This document shows positions 18,217 to 26,691 of a stretch of DNA of 64,000 nt, in pieces. The DNA is from Alistipes sp. (GTDB taxonomy: Bacteria > Bacteroidota > Bacteroidia > Bacteroidales > Rikenellaceae), in NCBI GenBank assembly GCA_021201825.1, contig JAJQED010000037.1:157891-221890 (forward strand), written 5' to 3'. Within the stretch, counting starts at the first letter, position 1, and the number at the start of each line of letters is the position of its first letter. The notes under the pieces were generated by a model. It was not told the DNA's origin. It was given only the letters and a program-made list of their open reading frames with translations, and ran no database searches. Position numbers and translations under genes: made by a program.

Positions 18217-18260
18217 ATAAAACCGGACCTTGGAATATATAATATAAAACCGGACTTTTG
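18217..18260 (+). promoter_or_regulatory. Promoter with flanking 12-bp direct repeats (probable AraC operator)
   Basis: TTG at 18230-18232, 20 bp, then GACTTTTG at 18253-18260 forms a near-consensus Bacteroidota promoter 30 bp before the 18290 start. ATAAAACCGGAC occurs at 18217-18228, immediately upstream of -33, and again at 18244-18255, overlapping -7. The spacing is 27 bp between copies. Direct repeats at this spacing are typical of AraC-family sites. Confidence 0.6.
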
Positions 18261-18289
18261 CACTTGTCAAACAACTTACTACTCGAACT

Positions 18290-19630
18290 ATGAAGAAATC
18301 TTTACTACGGAGGACTCTTGTTCTTTTGTTCACTGCGGCTGCACTGGTTGCCTGCAACGACGACGACCCGGTGACGGGCGGAATCGACGAGGTGGATTCC
18401 TCTTTCAACGCCACATACTCCAGCGCCAATCTGGACCTCAGTTACAGCGGCAGTCCGATGCCGGGCAAGAGCGTGAGTTTCGCCATGACCGGCGACCGGT
18501 CCGGGCGGCTTACCCTTACGGATATCTTTATGGATGCCGAACGTCTGGTTATCGATGGCATTCCGTTGTACGAAAACGGCGGAGGTTATTCTTTCAGCGG
18601 CTACACGGCCACCCCGCAGGGGACAACGTTCCGTTACGCCGGTACGCTGACTCCGAGCTCGGGCGAGGAAAACCCCAGCATGAAGCTGGACCTTACGGAT
18701 ATTAAGGTCCCGGCCAACTACCTATCCTCACACGGGGCCTTTAAGATCATCAATTGCCTCGACCCGGAAGATATATTCATAAGTTCCAGCACTTCGGGAT
18801 TTTGGACTTCAAGGTATTACAACAGGCTCAATTCGCTGGCACCCGTGATGTGGTGGACCTACGGGGACGACGAGGATATGCTCCTGTATATTCCCCTTGT
18901 TTCTTCTCTCATGGACCTTAACGGGATGTTACATGAATTCCTCGGCAAACTTCTATACCTCGTGCTGGACGACGTAACTTTCCATCCCGACGGCACGGTT
19001 ACAGCCAGCTACTGCCCCGTACCGGACGGGTACGATATTGCCGGGTTGTTTTCAAGTTCCGTTTCGGAATCCGACCGGAGCGAGAGCATAGAGTCTCCGG
19101 CCAACCTGTTGCAGTACCGTATTGACGGAGAGTATGTTTATATCAAGCCCAACCTGCAAATGCTGCTGGAGCTAATCGGTCTTGACCTGGGTGGGCTAAT
19201 ACCTACAAGGAGTGACGAGGGTGACGAGGGTGACGAAGAAAATGAAGATCAGGATGCGGGGTTGGATATCGGCCAGATAATCTCCGACCTGCTTTCCCTT
19301 ATAAACCGGTGGACCACGGACGGCATCCGCTTCAACCTGGTAAGCAATGATACGACCCGTTCCTATTACAGGACCTCGGAAATTGGATTACTTGTAACCA
19401 ATTATTACGATATGTGTTACAACAGGGATTACAAACTTTTCCTGGACACTTACGAACTCGGGGATATCGTTCAGAACCTTAAAATGTATCTCGATATGTT
19501 CGGTCTGGATTTGAGTAATATCGAGATAGCAGGGTTCAATATCGGTCCTTACCTCGATCCGGTCTTTGAAAATACAGCCGACACCCGCACCCTCGAACTG
19601 GGTCTCTACCTTTACGATACCATCGACTGA
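18290..19630 (+). CDS. Lipoprotein of unknown function (paralogue 1; DUF4925-like?)
   Basis: 446 residues with a lipoprotein signal (MKKSLLRRTLVLLFTAAALVAC). The N-terminal third is beta-rich and has the conserved core FNATYSS, LDLSYSG, PGKSVSF, which recurs in the next gene. The middle has a DVTFHPDGTVTASYC block. It is followed by an unusual acidic linker (SDEGDEGDEENEDQD) and a Leu-rich helical stretch (IGQIISDLLSLINRW). I cannot name the family with confidence; it resembles Bacteroidales lipoproteins annotated as DUF4925. It is the first gene of a three-gene unit with a second paralogue and a TonB-dependent receptor, and so is probably a surface-exposed binding partner of that receptor (inference). 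Confidence 0.8.
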   Translation: MKKSLLRRTLVLLFTAAALVACNDDDPVTGGIDEVDSSFNATYSSANLDLSYSGSPMPGKSVSFAMTGDRSGRLTLTDIFMDAERLVIDGIPLYENGGGYSFSGYTATPQGTTFRYAGTLTPSSGEENPSMKLDLTDIKVPANYLSSHGAFKIINCLDPEDIFISSSTSGFWTSRYYNRLNSLAPVMWWTYGDDEDMLLYIPLVSSLMDLNGMLHEFLGKLLYLVLDDVTFHPDGTVTASYCPVPDGYDIAGLFSSSVSESDRSESIESPANLLQYRIDGEYVYIKPNLQMLLELIGLDLGGLIPTRSDEGDEGDEENEDQDAGLDIGQIISDLLSLINRWTTDGIRFNLVSNDTTRSYYRTSEIGLLVTNYYDMCYNRDYKLFLDTYELGDIVQNLKMYLDMFGLDLSNIEIAGFNIGPYLDPVFENTADTRTLELGLYLYDTID

Positions 19631-19671
19631 CAACAGACATAATACAATACCCGTATTAAATCAAACAGACT

Positions 19672-20997
19672 ATGATAAAGGAACATTTATACAAAGCCCT
19701 GCTGTTACTGGCGGCTTTAACGGTATTCTGTTCGTGTGAGGATACGCCTTACTACGGGCAGGGGATACCCTCGGAATTCAACAAGACCTATTCGAGCAAG
19801 TCGAATAAGGACCATGTGACCGGGGACCTGAACCTGGTTTACAGCGGCGAACAGATGCTGGGTAAGGACGTCTATTTCAACCTGATGAGCGCAAGTACGG
19901 CCGACCTGAAATTCTACTCCGTGTTTCCCGGCGAATCCGTGGTGACCGCTGCCAACGTGGAACTCACCGAGATAGTCGGTGGCTATAAATTCTCCGGCGG
20001 CACCTATACCTCCCCGCTCAACACGACCTACAGTCTGTCGGGTTACGTTATCAATGTCGAGGGTTCGAACGTACCATTGTTGTCGGTGGAGATCACCCAG
20101 GTTACCATCGCCTCGAACACCCTCTCGCAGAGATCCGTTTTCACCCTGCCGGAGTATCGTTCCGAGTTTACCGCTCTTCCCGAATATCCCGGGTATATAT
20201 GTTATGACTGGACGGTATCCGTCCTGCTGGACTGGAAATACAAGCAGACCTTTATTGACGAGGAAGGGGAGGAGTACACCGAGGACCGGAATATCCTCGA
20301 GGATCCGTCGATGGACATGACTACAATCCTCACCCCGATGCTTTCCAACCTTATGTACCTACTGTTGGACAACCTCTATTTCTACCCGGACGGGACGCTG
20401 TCGGCTACCTATTGTTCTCTGGGCGAGCTGGACTATATGCAGCTGATTTTCGGAACCACAACCGACAGCGACCGGGGCACCAAAAGCGTATCGCCCCGGG
20501 GATTCCTCACCTATAACGTGATCGGGGACAAGGTGTATATCCGCCCGGAACTTATGAACATCATCAGCTATATCCAGGCCAACAACGCCTCGACCCGCGC
20601 GGACGGGGACGACGAAGAGGAAGTATCGGGCGGGCTTAATATCATGGAGCTTCTCTCGGTAATTATGACCGTTATCAACGATGTATATCCCGAACTGCAG
20701 CGATGGCTCGACCAGGGGATATGCTTCAACTTCGTGGCTAACGACCCGGAAGCCGTAATTCTGGATTATATGCCTATGTATACGGGTCAATTCGTCTACA
20801 TGTTCGACGGGGCGTATAAACTGTATCTGGATTACGAAGAACTGGGGCCGATCGTATCGCTGCTGCCTTTCATTCTCGACAATATCGACATCTCGCTCGG
20901 GGACGGTATCCCGATCAGTCTCGACGGTTTATTCGAGGCGATCGGCGAAAGGGCGCCGCTTACCACCCGCCTGAACCTCGGCCTTTACCTTAACTAA
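19672..20997 (+). CDS. Lipoprotein of unknown function (paralogue 2; DUF4925-like?)
   Basis: 441 residues with a lipoprotein signal (LLLLAALTVFCSC). It is a diverged paralogue of the previous gene over its full length. It shares FNKTYSS, LNLVYSG, GKDVYFNL, GGYKFSGGTYTSP, NLYFYPDGTLSATYC, an acidic linker (ADGDDEEEV), a Leu/Ile-rich helix (LNIMELLSVIMTVIND) and a closing segment FNFVANDPE. The 41-bp gap and lack of a terminator make co-transcription with the first paralogue likely, and the receptor starts 17 bp after it. Duplication followed by divergence suggests the two bind different forms or ends of one substrate, or form a heterodimer (inference). Confidence 0.8.
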   Translation: MIKEHLYKALLLLAALTVFCSCEDTPYYGQGIPSEFNKTYSSKSNKDHVTGDLNLVYSGEQMLGKDVYFNLMSASTADLKFYSVFPGESVVTAANVELTEIVGGYKFSGGTYTSPLNTTYSLSGYVINVEGSNVPLLSVEITQVTIASNTLSQRSVFTLPEYRSEFTALPEYPGYICYDWTVSVLLDWKYKQTFIDEEGEEYTEDRNILEDPSMDMTTILTPMLSNLMYLLLDNLYFYPDGTLSATYCSLGELDYMQLIFGTTTDSDRGTKSVSPRGFLTYNVIGDKVYIRPELMNIISYIQANNASTRADGDDEEEVSGGLNIMELLSVIMTVINDVYPELQRWLDQGICFNFVANDPEAVILDYMPMYTGQFVYMFDGAYKLYLDYEELGPIVSLLPFILDNIDISLGDGIPISLDGLFEAIGERAPLTTRLNLGLYLN

Positions 20998-21014
20998 TCC
21001 CGCACAGGACGACT

Positions 21015-23840
21015 ATGAAAAAAATACTATCCATACTTATTTTATCGGCCGCGTGCGCAGTTTCGCTCATGGCCCAGACCGTGGAGGGACACGTTTATGA
21101 CGAAAACACCCGCGAGCCGCTCGTCGGCGCATCGGTTATATATATCGTGCGGGGCGAGACGCTCGGTGCTTCTACGGATGCCAGCGGGGCCTACCGCGTG
21201 GAAGTACCCGACGGGGGTACCAACCTCGTATTCTCGTACCTGGGGTACGAAGAGGTGACCGTACCGGTTGTGGTGGGCGCCCGCGAGGTGCTGACCCGGG
21301 ATATCTATATGAAATCGGAAGTTCAGCTGCTCCAGAACGTAGTGGTTAGCGCCGGCCGTTACGAACAGAAACTGAGCGAACTTACCGTGTCGATGGACGT
21401 ACTGGACCGCAACGTTATCCAGCGTCAGATACCCACCGACCTTACGGACGTGCTGGTCAAACTTCCCAGCGTGGACGTCACGGACAACCAGCCCTCCATC
21501 CGTGGCGGGGCCGGCTGGACCTACGGCGTTGGCTCCCGCGCCCTTGTGCTTGTGGACGGGATGTCGGTGCTGGGTGCCGCCAACGGCGCTATCGCGTGGA
21601 ACATCATCCCGATGGAGAATATTGAACAGGTGGAGGTGCTCAAAGGGGCTTCGTCCGTACTGTACGGCTCATCGGCCCTTAACGGGCTGATCAACGTCCG
21701 CACCGGACGCCCGGGCCTCGTTCCCAAAACCAACATTAAGTTCTACGCCGGGATCTACGGCAACCCCGCCAACGAAGATCATATCTGGTGGGACAAATCG
21801 CTGTGGAAAGACGGAAAATACGAAGTGAAACCTTTCCTGCGCAACTCGGTTTTCTCCGGGGTACGCAACCCGATGTTCGAGGGGATAGACTTCTCGCACG
21901 CACGGCGTATAGGCAACTTCGACGTGAACATGGGCCTGAACTTCCTTACGGACGAGGGATACCGTGACCAGGGGTACCGCAAGCGTTTCCGCCTGGGTGG
22001 TAACGTAACGTACCACCAGCCGAGCGATAATATCGTCAACTACGGGGTGAACTATAACTTCATGACCGACAAATACGGCGACTTCCTGATCTGGCGTTCC
22101 ATCGACCAGCCGCTGCAGGCCGCCTCGATAACCACCATGGGCCGTGAGGGCAACACTTTCAATATAGACCCGTTCTACAACTTCGTCAACACCCGCAACA
22201 ACACCGCACACCGTATCAAAGGACGGTTCCAGTACGAGGGTGACAATATCGTCTCCGGCTCTCAGCAATCCCTGACCGATATCCTCGCAAACATGGGGAC
22301 GGATTACCAGGGTGTTATCGACCTGGTGGGCAACTTCACGGGCGACGACCTGCTCGGCGGGATCGTGGACTGGCTGGCCCCGATGCTTCCCGAACTGCTC
22401 ACGGGCGACCTGAACGGCATCCTGGGCTGGGGTCTCGACGAATTGAACAAGGTATTCCCAAAAGCCGATACGGCGGATTATATCGACCTTATCGCTTTCC
22501 TGATGAACAACGGACTGCCGCTGGGCGACTCCTCGGAACTGATACCGTGGCTGATCGACGCCCTCGACCCCAAACCGGAGAAGACCCGGGTCAGCAAGAA
22601 CTACACCTACTACCTCGACTACCAGTTCAACAAAAAACTGGGTGACGCACAGTTTACCGTGGGTACGACGTACCACCATGTGACCAACAATTCCGCCGTG
22701 ACGGGCAACCACCAGAGCGACAACATTTCTCTGTTCTTCCAGTACGACCACCGTTTCTGGGAACGCCTGAGCCTGTCTCTGGGGATGCGTGCAGAATATT
22801 ACCGCGTCGACGACCATAAGAAAGAAGCCGAAACCAAACTGTTCGGTGTCGAAATGCCGTTCAAACCGGTGTTCCGCGGAGGTCTGAACTACCAGCTGGC
22901 AGAATACACGTTCCTGCGCGGTTCGGTCGGACAGGGTTACCGCTACCCGGCTCTCACCGAGAAATACGCCCGCACGGATATCGGCGGCGCCGGTGTATTC
23001 CCCAACCCGAACCTCAAGGCCGAAACCTCCATCAGTGCCGAAATCGGCCTGATCCAGGGCTACAAGATCGGTCCGTTCCAGGGTTTCGTGGACATCGCCG
23101 GGTTCTATACCTACTACAAGAACATGATCGAGTTCCGTATCGGGTTCTTCGAGAATTACGGCGACTACAAGATGATCGAAAGCCTTGGGCAACTGCTGAC
23201 CACCGTGATCGGTGGCAACTCCCTCGGCCTGGGTGCCAACTTCTACAACGTGGACCGCGCCCGTATCTACGGCCTCGACATCTCTACCAACGGTACCTAC
23301 AACATCGCCCCGGGGATGAAATTCCTCTACAATCTGGGCTATGTCTACACCGAACCGATTGACCCGGATTATAAGAAGAAGAACGAGGTAGAGGATACCT
23401 ACACAGACCCGCTCCAGATGAAAGAGAAGTCCAACACCTCCAAATACCTCAAATACCGCCAGAAACATACTTTCAAAGCGAGTATAGACTTCGAATGGAA
23501 CCGCCTGATGGTGGGCACCAACGTCATGTTCAAGAGCCGCACCATGTCCGTGGACTACATATTCCTCGACGAACGTAACCAAGCCAACGAAAATTACGTC
23601 GTATGGGACTACGTACGCGACATCCTCTTCGGCCATAACGGCACCGAAAACTTCGCATCCTACTGGGAAAAGACCAACAAACCCTACGCCCTCTGGGACC
23701 TGCGAATGGGAGTCAAAGCCACAGATCAACTCAACTTCCAGGTATCCGTTAACAACGTCCTGAACAAAGAATATCAAGTCCGGCCAATGGCACTCGGCCA
23801 ACCCCGAACTTACATATTCACTATCGGATACTCATTCTAA
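21015..23840 (+). CDS. TonB-dependent receptor with a large extracellular-type insertion
   Basis: 941 residues: signal peptide (MKKILSILILSAACAVSLMA), CarboxypepD_reg-like domain (VEGHVYDENTREPLVGASVI), plug with LVKLPSVDVTDNQPSIRGG, a 22-strand-type barrel, and a C-terminal Phe (TIGYSF). Between barrel strands, residues about 412-520 form a stretch unlike normal barrel loops: Leu/Gly/Asp-rich, with predicted amphipathic helices (LLGGIVDWLAPMLPELLTGD, SSELIPWLIDALD). Similar Leu-rich helices occur in both lipoproteins upstream. Size and domain order match vitamin or iron-complex receptors more than SusC. It closes the operon and is followed by a very strong terminator. The substrate is unknown; a hydrophobic or amphipathic ligand is a guess from the helices. 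Confidence 0.92.
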   Translation: MKKILSILILSAACAVSLMAQTVEGHVYDENTREPLVGASVIYIVRGETLGASTDASGAYRVEVPDGGTNLVFSYLGYEEVTVPVVVGAREVLTRDIYMKSEVQLLQNVVVSAGRYEQKLSELTVSMDVLDRNVIQRQIPTDLTDVLVKLPSVDVTDNQPSIRGGAGWTYGVGSRALVLVDGMSVLGAANGAIAWNIIPMENIEQVEVLKGASSVLYGSSALNGLINVRTGRPGLVPKTNIKFYAGIYGNPANEDHIWWDKSLWKDGKYEVKPFLRNSVFSGVRNPMFEGIDFSHARRIGNFDVNMGLNFLTDEGYRDQGYRKRFRLGGNVTYHQPSDNIVNYGVNYNFMTDKYGDFLIWRSIDQPLQAASITTMGREGNTFNIDPFYNFVNTRNNTAHRIKGRFQYEGDNIVSGSQQSLTDILANMGTDYQGVIDLVGNFTGDDLLGGIVDWLAPMLPELLTGDLNGILGWGLDELNKVFPKADTADYIDLIAFLMNNGLPLGDSSELIPWLIDALDPKPEKTRVSKNYTYYLDYQFNKKLGDAQFTVGTTYHHVTNNSAVTGNHQSDNISLFFQYDHRFWERLSLSLGMRAEYYRVDDHKKEAETKLFGVEMPFKPVFRGGLNYQLAEYTFLRGSVGQGYRYPALTEKYARTDIGGAGVFPNPNLKAETSISAEIGLIQGYKIGPFQGFVDIAGFYTYYKNMIEFRIGFFENYGDYKMIESLGQLLTTVIGGNSLGLGANFYNVDRARIYGLDISTNGTYNIAPGMKFLYNLGYVYTEPIDPDYKKKNEVEDTYTDPLQMKEKSNTSKYLKYRQKHTFKASIDFEWNRLMVGTNVMFKSRTMSVDYIFLDERNQANENYVVWDYVRDILFGHNGTENFASYWEKTNKPYALWDLRMGVKATDQLNFQVSVNNVLNKEYQVRPMALGQPRTYIFTIGYSF

Positions 23841-23853
23841 AACAAATTACAAT

Positions 23854-23899
23854 ATTACCGAAAGGGGAGGGTCGTTAACGACCCTCCCCTTTCGGTAAT
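23854..23899. terminator. 46-bp perfect palindrome; terminator of the receptor operon
   Basis: A completely symmetric 46-bp inverted repeat (arms begin ATTACCGAAAGGGGAGGG) starts 14 bp after the receptor stop. The stem is much longer than usual for an intrinsic terminator and lacks a clean T-run, ending TTTCGGTAAT. The rest of the gap to 24130 holds no gene that I can see. Confidence 0.75.
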
Positions 23900-24130
23900 A
23901 AGGGATATTCGTTAATAAATATTTATTTCTTCCCTTTTAAATTCTTTCTCTTCCTCCGCACCTCGGCCATCCGGGTAAACCCGGGTACCCTCGGTTTATC
24001 GTCAGTCTTTACATGAAAGAACAGAAAGAACTATTAATAATCCTTAAAATCCGAAGCGTGTAGGTTATTGGAGTTGGCATTCGGATTGCAGTGTATATGG
24101 GTGTTGTAATTATAAAATAAGATTGATATT

Positions 24131-24700
24131 ATGAACTATTGTAAGAAGAGGAAGAAGAAGGGCATGGCTATCGCTGCTGTGGCGATAGGGGGTGCGATTT
24201 TGGCTGCCGGGGCTGTTGTGGCCCTGTGCTCAAAAAAAAAAACTATTCCAAAGGGTGTAAGGGCCGTCGACCACTTCGAATTGGAGAGATTCCTCGGCAC
24301 ATGGTACGAGATCGCAAGGTTGGATTACCGATACGAAAGAAACCTGAATTATGTGACGGCGGAGTATTCGCTGAACGAGGACGGGAGCGTTAAGGTCGTC
24401 AACCGGGGTTACGACAGTAAGAAAGGCGAATGGGAAGAGGCCGAGGGCAAGGCCAAGTTCGTCAACAGCGAGGATGAGGGAATGCTTAAGGTATCTTTCT
24501 TCGGCCCGTTCTATTCCGGTTACAACGTCATAAATATCGATCCCGAATATAAATACGCCCTGATAGCAGGGGAGGACAAAGATTACCTGTGGCTGCTTTC
24601 ACGGGAGAAGACCATGCCGGACGATGTCCGCAAGGATTACCTGCAGCAGGCTTGCAGGCTCGGGTTCGAGGTACACGACCTGGTTTGGACCGAACAGTAA
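24131..24700 (+). CDS. blc: Bacterial lipocalin (Blc-like), membrane-anchored
   Basis: 189 residues. The lipocalin core starts near residue 48 and has the family signature FLGTWYEIARLDYRYERNL, then VTAEYSLNEDGSVKVVNRG and a C-terminal LWLLSREKTMP, all characteristic of Blc. Bacterial Blc proteins bind fatty acids or lysophospholipids and are normally outer-membrane lipoproteins. The N-terminus here differs: a basic start (MNYCKKRKKKG), a hydrophobic helix (AIAAVAIGGAILAAGAVVAL), and VALC, which is a poor lipobox because Leu precedes Cys. It may be held by an uncleaved helix, possibly in the inner membrane. It is monocistronic, with a bidirectional terminator after it. Confidence 0.88.
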   Translation: MNYCKKRKKKGMAIAAVAIGGAILAAGAVVALCSKKKTIPKGVRAVDHFELERFLGTWYEIARLDYRYERNLNYVTAEYSLNEDGSVKVVNRGYDSKKGEWEEAEGKAKFVNSEDEGMLKVSFFGPFYSGYNVINIDPEYKYALIAGEDKDYLWLLSREKTMPDDVRKDYLQQACRLGFEVHDLVWTEQ

Positions 24701-24731
24701 CAGGCCCATTCCGGTAACGCTTAAAAACAAG

Positions 24732-24768
24732 AAAAAGAGTGTTGCGGCAATGCCGCAACACTCTTTTT
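24732..24768. terminator. Bidirectional terminator between convergent genes
   Basis: AAAAAGAGTGTTGCGGCA pairs with TGCCGCAACACTCTTTTT across one central base. It has A-runs and T-runs on both sides and so can serve both the lipocalin (+) and the leftward 24798 gene. Confidence 0.9.
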
Positions 24769-24797
24769 ATATGCCGGTTTTATATGCCGGCGATTTA

Positions 24798-25703
24798 TTA
24801 GCGCAGGATGATCTCCGAGCTTCCCGAGAGGTAGCCGTCGATGTAGATCTCCACGGCGTAGCGGCCGCTTGTAATCCCCGTACCGTTGTAATAGACACTG
24901 ACCGGAAGGTCCTGGTTCTGGTAGTCCACTTCACGCATTGCCGAGTAGGTGCGGTATTCCCCCTCGAATTCGAACATGGAGCCGGAGGAGTTGGCCATCA
25001 CATATCCGTCCGGACCGGTGATGCGAACGTAAATGGCACGGTTGCCCGGTTCGGAAAGTTCGTTGCCCGAGAGGGTGAACTCCACGCGCAGCCGTGCGGC
25101 ACGGTTGGCACGGGTAACTTCGCGGTCGTTGCTCGAAAGGGCTACAATGGCGATGTCCCTGACCCGTATTACGGCTCCCCGCCGTATCTTGGTCGATAGT
25201 TCGTCGGCCATCTCTTCGGCCATATCGGCCCGCAGGCGCTGTGTCGTTACCTGGTGGCGGTAATTGACGTTCTCGGCAATGAGCCTTTCGTTGACAGTAT
25301 TAAGCGAGTCGATCTGCTTCACGTATCCCTGCATTACGGTACGGAGCGTACCCAGCTCCTGTTCGTACTGCCGTATCTTGGCGCGGCTGAAGTTCCGCTC
25401 TTTGGTCAGGCTCTCCAGCAGCGAGTCGGCCCGTTCGCGTTCCAGGTCGAGGTATTTGTTTATGGTGTCGTTCTCGCTCTCCAGGTCACGGTACTGGTAC
25501 ATCAGGTTCGTGAGCCTGTTGGTCAGGGTATCCCTTTCGATGGCGTACTCCTGCTTGAGGGTACTCATCTGGTTATAATACAGAAAAGAGAGTGCGGCCA
25601 GGATAACGGCCAGCACTATAATGATTATCTGGTAACCTTTGATAGATTTATTAGGGGCCGCAGCGCCGTAGTCCGGATCGGTACCGTAATCGTAATTATC
25701 CAT
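24798..25703 (-). CDS. Membrane-anchored coiled-coil protein of unknown function
   Basis: 301 residues: a short cytosolic tail (MDNYDYGTDPDYGAAAPNKS), one membrane helix (IIIIVLAVILAALSFLYY), a long coiled coil from about 45 to 170 (for example LERERADSLLESLTKERNF), and a C-terminal beta-sandwich-like domain from about 180 (VRDIAIVALSSNDREVTRAN, VYVRITGPDG-type strands). I recognise the architecture from Bacteroidales but know no function. The layout suggests a periplasmic rod carrying a small binding domain, perhaps linking membrane and wall. It has its own -7 element at 25739-25746 and lies 69 bp downstream of the DUF3108 gene. Confidence 0.82.
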   Translation of the reverse strand: MDNYDYGTDPDYGAAAPNKSIKGYQIIIIVLAVILAALSFLYYNQMSTLKQEYAIERDTLTNRLTNLMYQYRDLESENDTINKYLDLERERADSLLESLTKERNFSRAKIRQYEQELGTLRTVMQGYVKQIDSLNTVNERLIAENVNYRHQVTTQRLRADMAEEMADELSTKIRRGAVIRVRDIAIVALSSNDREVTRANRAARLRVEFTLSGNELSEPGNRAIYVRITGPDGYVMANSSGSMFEFEGEYRTYSAMREVDYQNQDLPVSVYYNGTGITSGRYAVEIYIDGYLSGSSEIILR

Positions 25704-25738
25704 TTCTTACTCTTTATTAGTCGCTTGGGAACGAAACA

Positions 25739-25746
25739 CAAATATA
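25739..25746 (-). promoter_or_regulatory. -7 element for the coiled-coil protein gene
   Basis: The minus strand reads TATATTTG, a perfect TAnnTTTG match, 36 bp before the start at 25703. No TTTG is present 19-21 bp further upstream. Confidence 0.55.
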
Positions 25747-25772
25747 ACCATTTCCGCCGAACCGGGAAAGGG

Positions 25773-26630
25773 TTATTTCACCTTGCTTGTGAGCGGGTGT
25801 TTAAGGTTCTGGTAATCGGTGAGGGTTACCCGTACGCTGCCCACTTTGACGGGCGACTCGAGATAGACCGGGATACGGTTCTTGTCGTCGGTCACCCACA
25901 GGTAGAATACGCTCCCGTCCTCGAAGCTCTCGCTGTCGGACGAGGTGGCGATGGTACATGAGAATTTTAGCGTTTGGAATGTCCCCAGCTTACCGGCCTT
26001 GCGCTGTTCACGGCCCATGTAAACGAACGTAACCGTCCGTATCTTGTCGTCCAGGACCATCTGCAGGTTGTTTCGCGTGCCGTTGCCGAATTTGGACATA
26101 TCCACGCACCGCAGGTTGTAGAACAGCGCGATGGCGTCGTAACTGCGGCGGTTGAGTTCCAGTACGGTGGTGCGGCCCTCGGGCTTTTTAAGGTTATGGA
26201 AATAGGTGGTTACCTGTTGGTTACCCCAGTCGTAGTTGAAGTCGGCGTTGGCCCTGTATTTACCCTCCCGCAGGCGGAACGAATATTTGAGCGGGCGCAG
26301 GTCGTCCGCCGCAAGCCATGACTGGTAGGTGTCGTCCAGGTCGAAAACGCTCTTGAAACTGGGAAATACTTTGGCGTTGGCGTAGATGTTGTATGCCGCC
26401 TGCGAACCCACCGTGGTGCGGCTCGTGCGCAGCACTACTTCCCCCGCCTCGATATTTGGCACCAGGGCGGCACGGTAACTGACCACGTAGGTCAGTTTCT
26501 CGTTGTCGCCGAATGCGATCTCCTTGTCCCGGTCCAGGGGACTGCTCCCCCCGGAAGAGGGTATAACCTGTGCGAACGCGCACTGGCACAAGGCGAAAAA
26601 TATAATGGGGATCGATCTGACAGGCTTCAT
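25773..26630 (-). CDS. DUF3108 domain exported protein
   Basis: 285 residues with a signal peptide (MKPVRSIPIIFFALCQCAFA|QV). The remainder matches the DUF3108 pattern: GDNEKLTYVVSYRAALVPNIEAG at the start (first strand KLTYVVSY), an FDLDDTYQSW block, a central RSYDAIALFYNLR, and a closing FYLWVTDDKNRIPVYLE. The family is widespread in Bacteroidota, predicted periplasmic and beta-rich, with no established role. The gene sits between recG and the coiled-coil gene with its own likely -7 element at 26653-26660. Confidence 0.88.
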   Translation of the reverse strand: MKPVRSIPIIFFALCQCAFAQVIPSSGGSSPLDRDKEIAFGDNEKLTYVVSYRAALVPNIEAGEVVLRTSRTTVGSQAAYNIYANAKVFPSFKSVFDLDDTYQSWLAADDLRPLKYSFRLREGKYRANADFNYDWGNQQVTTYFHNLKKPEGRTTVLELNRRSYDAIALFYNLRCVDMSKFGNGTRNNLQMVLDDKIRTVTFVYMGREQRKAGKLGTFQTLKFSCTIATSSDSESFEDGSVFYLWVTDDKNRIPVYLESPVKVGSVRVTLTDYQNLKHPLTSKVK

Positions 26631-26652
26631 AACAATACAGGCTAAAATATTA

Positions 26653-26660
26653 CAAATTTA
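26653..26660 (-). promoter_or_regulatory. -7 element for the DUF3108 gene
   Basis: The minus strand reads TAAATTTG, a full TAnnTTTG match 23 bp before the start at 26630. No -33 TTTG was seen. It suggests the DUF3108 gene is not only read through from recG. Confidence 0.5.
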
Positions 26661-26691
26661 ATTTTTTATATCCGACCCACGGGCCGTTTTC

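Noticed and set aside
21669..23801. 710-residue minus-strand open frame across the TonB-dependent receptor
   Set aside because: The plus-strand receptor has complete motifs; the antisense product is Val/His-rich with no recognisable domain.
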